Positions 61,716 through 64,000 of a stretch of DNA of 64,000 nt are shown one piece after another (within the stretch, counting starts at the first letter, position 1; every line of letters begins with the position of its first letter). The translations under genes were made by a program, and so were the position numbers. Under the pieces are notes generated by a model, which saw only the letters and a program-made list of their open reading frames with translations, had not been told where the DNA came from and did not search any database. This DNA is from Myxococcaceae bacterium (lineage in GTDB: Bacteria; Myxococcota; Myxococcia; Myxococcales; Myxococcaceae), in the NCBI GenBank assembly GCA_016793095.1, contig JAEUJQ010000005.1, positions 1-64,000 of the forward strand. Direction: 5' to 3'.

Positions 61716-61886
61716 GGCTCGGCTCCCGGCGTCCCACGCTCGAATCACGGCGTCCTCATACTCCACCGCCCAGTCGAGTCGATCATCGTCCGCGTCACGT
61801 CGTCGTCGACTCAGGCGGGTTGTGACCGGGCAGGCAGGCGTCTTCCCTCGTTGCTGGTGTGGCCGCGCTGTGGCAGCACCCGGTAC

Positions 61887-62534
61887 ATGAACGTGCTGCT
61901 GTGCCGTCACGGCGAGACGCCGTGGAACCGAGAAGGGCGCTACCAGGGCCACACCGACATTCCGCTGGCAGAGAGCGGAGAGGGGCAGGCGAAGGCGCTG
62001 GGCGAGCGGCTGGCCGAGGTGACGATTCACCGGGCGGTCGCTTCGCCGCTGTCTCGCGCGCGCCGCACCGCCGAGTACGCGCTCGGCGGCCGCACGCTCA
62101 CGCTCGCGTTCGACGACGGGCTCAAGGAGATCTCGCACGGCGGCTGGGAAGGGAAGCTGGTGAGCGAGATCGAGGCCTCGCACCCTGACCTCCTCGACGC
62201 GTGGAAGCACCGCCCCAACGCGACGTTGCCGGCGGGGCCGAACGCCGAGTCGCTCCAGCAGGTGCTCGATCGCGCGTGGCTCGCGCTGGGCCGGGCGACG
62301 AAGGGCCTCGGGGCCAGCGAGACCGTGCTGGTGGTGGCGCACGACGCGGTGAACCGCGTGCTGCTGTGCCGGGTGCTGGGCCTGCCGCTCGAGCGCGTGT
62401 GGTCGTTCCGTCAGGCCCCGGCCACGCTGAACGTGTTGTCAGGCGACACGCTCGAGGCGCTGCAGGTCGTGCGGCTCAACGACGCCGATCACGTCGCGCC
62501 GCTGTTCAAGGAAGCCGTTCACAAGGCCGTCTGA
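61887..62534 (+). CDS. Histidine phosphatase family protein (CobC/GpmB type)
   Basis: 215 residues. [21 protein letters not shown] at the N-terminus holds the phospho-His, [16 protein letters not shown] the phosphate-binding Arg, [10 protein letters not shown] the acid residue and [12 protein letters not shown] the second His. It belongs to the phosphoglycerate-mutase-like superfamily and is probably a phosphatase: the typical dPGM length and lid motifs are absent. It sits 13 bp before serC. A 3-phosphoglycerate- or phosphoserine-related role (a PSP-type phosphoserine phosphatase) is conceivable from that context. Confidence 0.85.
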   Translation: MNVLLCRHGETPWNREGRYQGHTDIPLAESGEGQAKALGERLAEVTIHRAVASPLSRARRTAEYALGGRTLTLAFDDGLKEISHGGWEGKLVSEIEASHPDLLDAWKHRPNATLPAGPNAESLQQVLDRAWLALGRATKGLGASETVLVVAHDAVNRVLLCRVLGLPLERVWSFRQAPATLNVLSGDTLEALQVVRLNDADHVAPLFKEAVHKAV

Positions 62535-62547
62535 GCCCGAGGGCACC

Positions 62548-63636
62548 ATGCGAGTCATCAACTTCAACGCCGGGCCGGCCGGCCTCCCGCTGCCAGCGCT
62601 CGAGCGCGCGCGGGATGAGCTGCTCGACTTCCAGGGCTCGGGCATGTCGATCATGGAGCACTCGCACCGCGGCAAGGAGTACGACGCGGTCCACCAGGAG
62701 ACGATCGCCCGGCTCGAGCGGCTGCTGGGCCTGCCGAAGACGCACACGGTGCTGTTCTCGACCGGCGGCGCGTCGATGCAGTTCGCCCTCATCCCCACCA
62801 ACTTCCTGCACGCCGGCACGAGCGCCGACTACGTGCTGACGGGCGGCTGGTCGGAGAAGGCCCTCGACGAGGCGAAGGTGCTGGGCCAGACGCGCGTCGC
62901 CGCCAGCACCCGCAACCCCGACGGCCGCTACACGCGGGTGCCCACGCAGGCCGAGGTGACGTTCGATCCGAAGGCGGCGTACGTCCACACCACGTCGAAC
63001 AACACGCTGTTCGGTACCCAGTTCCATTCCTTCCTCGACACCGGCGCGGTGCCGCACGTCTGCGACATGAGCTCGGACTTCCTCTGGAAGCCGATCGACT
63101 GCGCGAAGTTCGATCTCATCTACGCTGGGGCGCAGAAGAACCTGGGGCCCTCGGGCGTGGTGGTGATCGTCGCGAAGAAGGCCTTCCTCGAGAGCGCGCG
63201 GAAGGACATCCCGAAGGTGTTCCGCTACCAGACGCACGCCGAGGCGAACTCGCTCTACAACACGCCGCCGACGCTCGCGATCTACCTCGTGCGCAACGTG
63301 CTCACGTGGATGGAAGGGCAGGGTGGCCTGCCGGCGATGGAGCGACGCAACCGCGCGAAGGCCGACGCGCTCTACGGCTGTCTCGACTCGCTCGCGGGCT
63401 TCTACTCGGCGCCGGTCGAGAAGGCCTCCCGGTCGACCATGAATGTGGTGTTCCGCCTGCCGTCCGAGGCGCTCGAAGAACAGTTCGTCGCAGAGGCGAA
63501 GAAGGCCGGCATGGTGGGGCTCAAGGGGCACCGCCTGACCGGAGGGCTTCGCGTCTCGACGTACAACGCGGTCTCGGAGGCCGACGTGCAGACGCTCGTC
63601 GGGTTCATGAAGTCGTTCGCGAAGTCGAAGGGCTGA
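62548..63636 (+). CDS. serC: Phosphoserine aminotransferase
   Basis: 362 residues, normal length. [11 protein letters not shown] at the start, [27 protein letters not shown] and the PLP lysine in [13 protein letters not shown] near 197. It converts 3-phosphohydroxypyruvate and glutamate to phosphoserine and 2-oxoglutarate (serine and pyridoxal synthesis). AGGAG-type spacing is weak but ATG 62548 starts the family sequence. Likely co-transcribed with the histidine phosphatase, which could supply the final dephosphorylation step to serine (inference). Confidence 0.95.
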   Translation: MRVINFNAGPAGLPLPALERARDELLDFQGSGMSIMEHSHRGKEYDAVHQETIARLERLLGLPKTHTVLFSTGGASMQFALIPTNFLHAGTSADYVLTGGWSEKALDEAKVLGQTRVAASTRNPDGRYTRVPTQAEVTFDPKAAYVHTTSNNTLFGTQFHSFLDTGAVPHVCDMSSDFLWKPIDCAKFDLIYAGAQKNLGPSGVVVIVAKKAFLESARKDIPKVFRYQTHAEANSLYNTPPTLAIYLVRNVLTWMEGQGGLPAMERRNRAKADALYGCLDSLAGFYSAPVEKASRSTMNVVFRLPSEALEEQFVAEAKKAGMVGLKGHRLTGGLRVSTYNAVSEADVQTLVGFMKSFAKSKG

Positions 63637-63675
63637 GGCTAGCGTCGCCGCACTCACGTCGTCGGAGGTGCTCAC

Positions 63676-64000
63676 ATGAAGCGCGTGCTGCTGTTGTCGG
63701 GACTCATCGCGGGGTCGGCGTTCGCCGGCGAGCTCAAGGGCGTGAAGATGCCCGACGAGGTGCAGGTCGACGGAAAGGCGCTGAAGCTCAATGGCATGGG
63801 CCTGCGCGTGAAGTTCATCGTGCAGGTGTACGTGGCCGGTCTGTACGTCGAGAACGTCAACAAGGACGCGAACGCCATCCTGAAAGCGGACGAGGCCCGT
63901 CGGGTGGACATGAAGATGCTCCGCGACCTCGACAAGAAGGCGATCGTGGACGCGATCCGCACCGGCTTCGACAAGAACTCGGCCGACAAGCTGCCCGCCC
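63676..64000 (+). CDS. Chalcone isomerase-like exported protein (partial, cut by window end)
   Basis: 108 codons visible. Signal peptide VLLLSGLIAGSAFAGE, then LKLNGMGLRVKFIVQVYVAGLYV and ADEARRVDMKMLRDLDKKAI. These match the chalcone-isomerase-like domain (PF16036-type) found in bacterial periplasmic proteins. Their function is unclear; fatty-acid binding is suggested for the fold. GGAGG precedes ATG 63676 by a good distance. Confidence 0.85.
   Translation, partial: MKRVLLLSGLIAGSAFAGELKGVKMPDEVQVDGKALKLNGMGLRVKFIVQVYVAGLYVENVNKDANAILKADEARRVDMKMLRDLDKKAIVDAIRTGFDKNSADKLPA

Noticed and set aside
61716-62342. N-terminal extension of CorA to 62342
   Set aside because: It would run antisense through the histidine phosphatase gene; CorA-like sequence begins near 61715-61790.

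Overview
The window reads as a high-GC, densely coded chromosome of a myxobacterium (Myxococcota, most likely class Myxococcia). The evidence is a complete chemosensory locus in Frz gene order with a divergent FrzZ-type double receiver, a predicted MYXO-CTERM tail, Myxococcus-type cysteine repeats, many lipoproteins with lipobox cysteines, and strong GC bias at third codon positions. Genus cannot be assigned from the sequence alone. I see no rRNA, insertion sequence, prophage, integrase or CRISPR array. One tRNA-Thr is present.

Layout. 1-3.4 kb: the N-terminal part of a bacterial-microcompartment-like shell protein (minus, cut by the window edge), a histidine-repeat protein, a PMT-like membrane glycosyltransferase and a frame-disrupted hypothetical gene. 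3.5-7.4 kb: a YdjM-type membrane protein, a long glutamate dehydrogenase, tRNA-Thr with its own promoter and terminator, and an FG-GAP lipoprotein. 7.8-10.9 kb: YacG, a membrane/FHA gene apparently split by a frameshift, then a cyclic-nucleotide-binding protein paired with a PilT-like ATPase. 11-17.3 kb: a large exported protein, a GNAT acetyltransferase, and a BCAT / repeat-bearing small gene / AAA+ ATPase string. 17.4-25.2 kb: the Frz-like locus (minus strand: two CheW, soluble MCP, CheA-REC, CheB, CheR-TPR) with frzZ divergent. In M. xanthus this pathway sets cell-reversal frequency.

25.2-31.4 kb: small hypotheticals, a peptidoglycan-binding protein, a pair of coiled-coil/membrane-hairpin proteins, a radical SAM protein, ribosomal protein L31 and a YqhQ/DUF1385 protein. 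A 99-bp in-frame tandem duplication at the junction after the YqhQ gene creates a chimeric 29-codon ORF. 31.5-40.6 kb: a solitary beta-class DNA methyltransferase converges on a full V/A-type ATPase operon (G/H-I-K-E-C-F-A-B-D). 40.8-47 kb: leucyl aminopeptidase, a degenerate Zn-PLPC-like protein, lipoproteins, and an FKBP coupled to an XRE/DUF2083 regulator. 47-59.7 kb: a run of exported or lipid-anchored proteins containing an ArsA/Get3-like ATPase and an SDR. 59.9-64 kb: a second ArsA/Get3-like ATPase coupled to CorA, a histidine phosphatase, SerC and the start of a chalcone-isomerase-like protein.

Many neighbours overlap as ATGA, GTGA or TTGA, implying translational coupling, especially in the V-ATPase, Frz and surface-protein groups. 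The less ordinary signals are the 99-bp duplication, two or three probable frameshifts, the paired ArsA-type ATPases that differ at the signature lysine, the CheB-like protein with a receiver domain lacking its phosphoacceptor, and the shell-protein fragment at the left edge.
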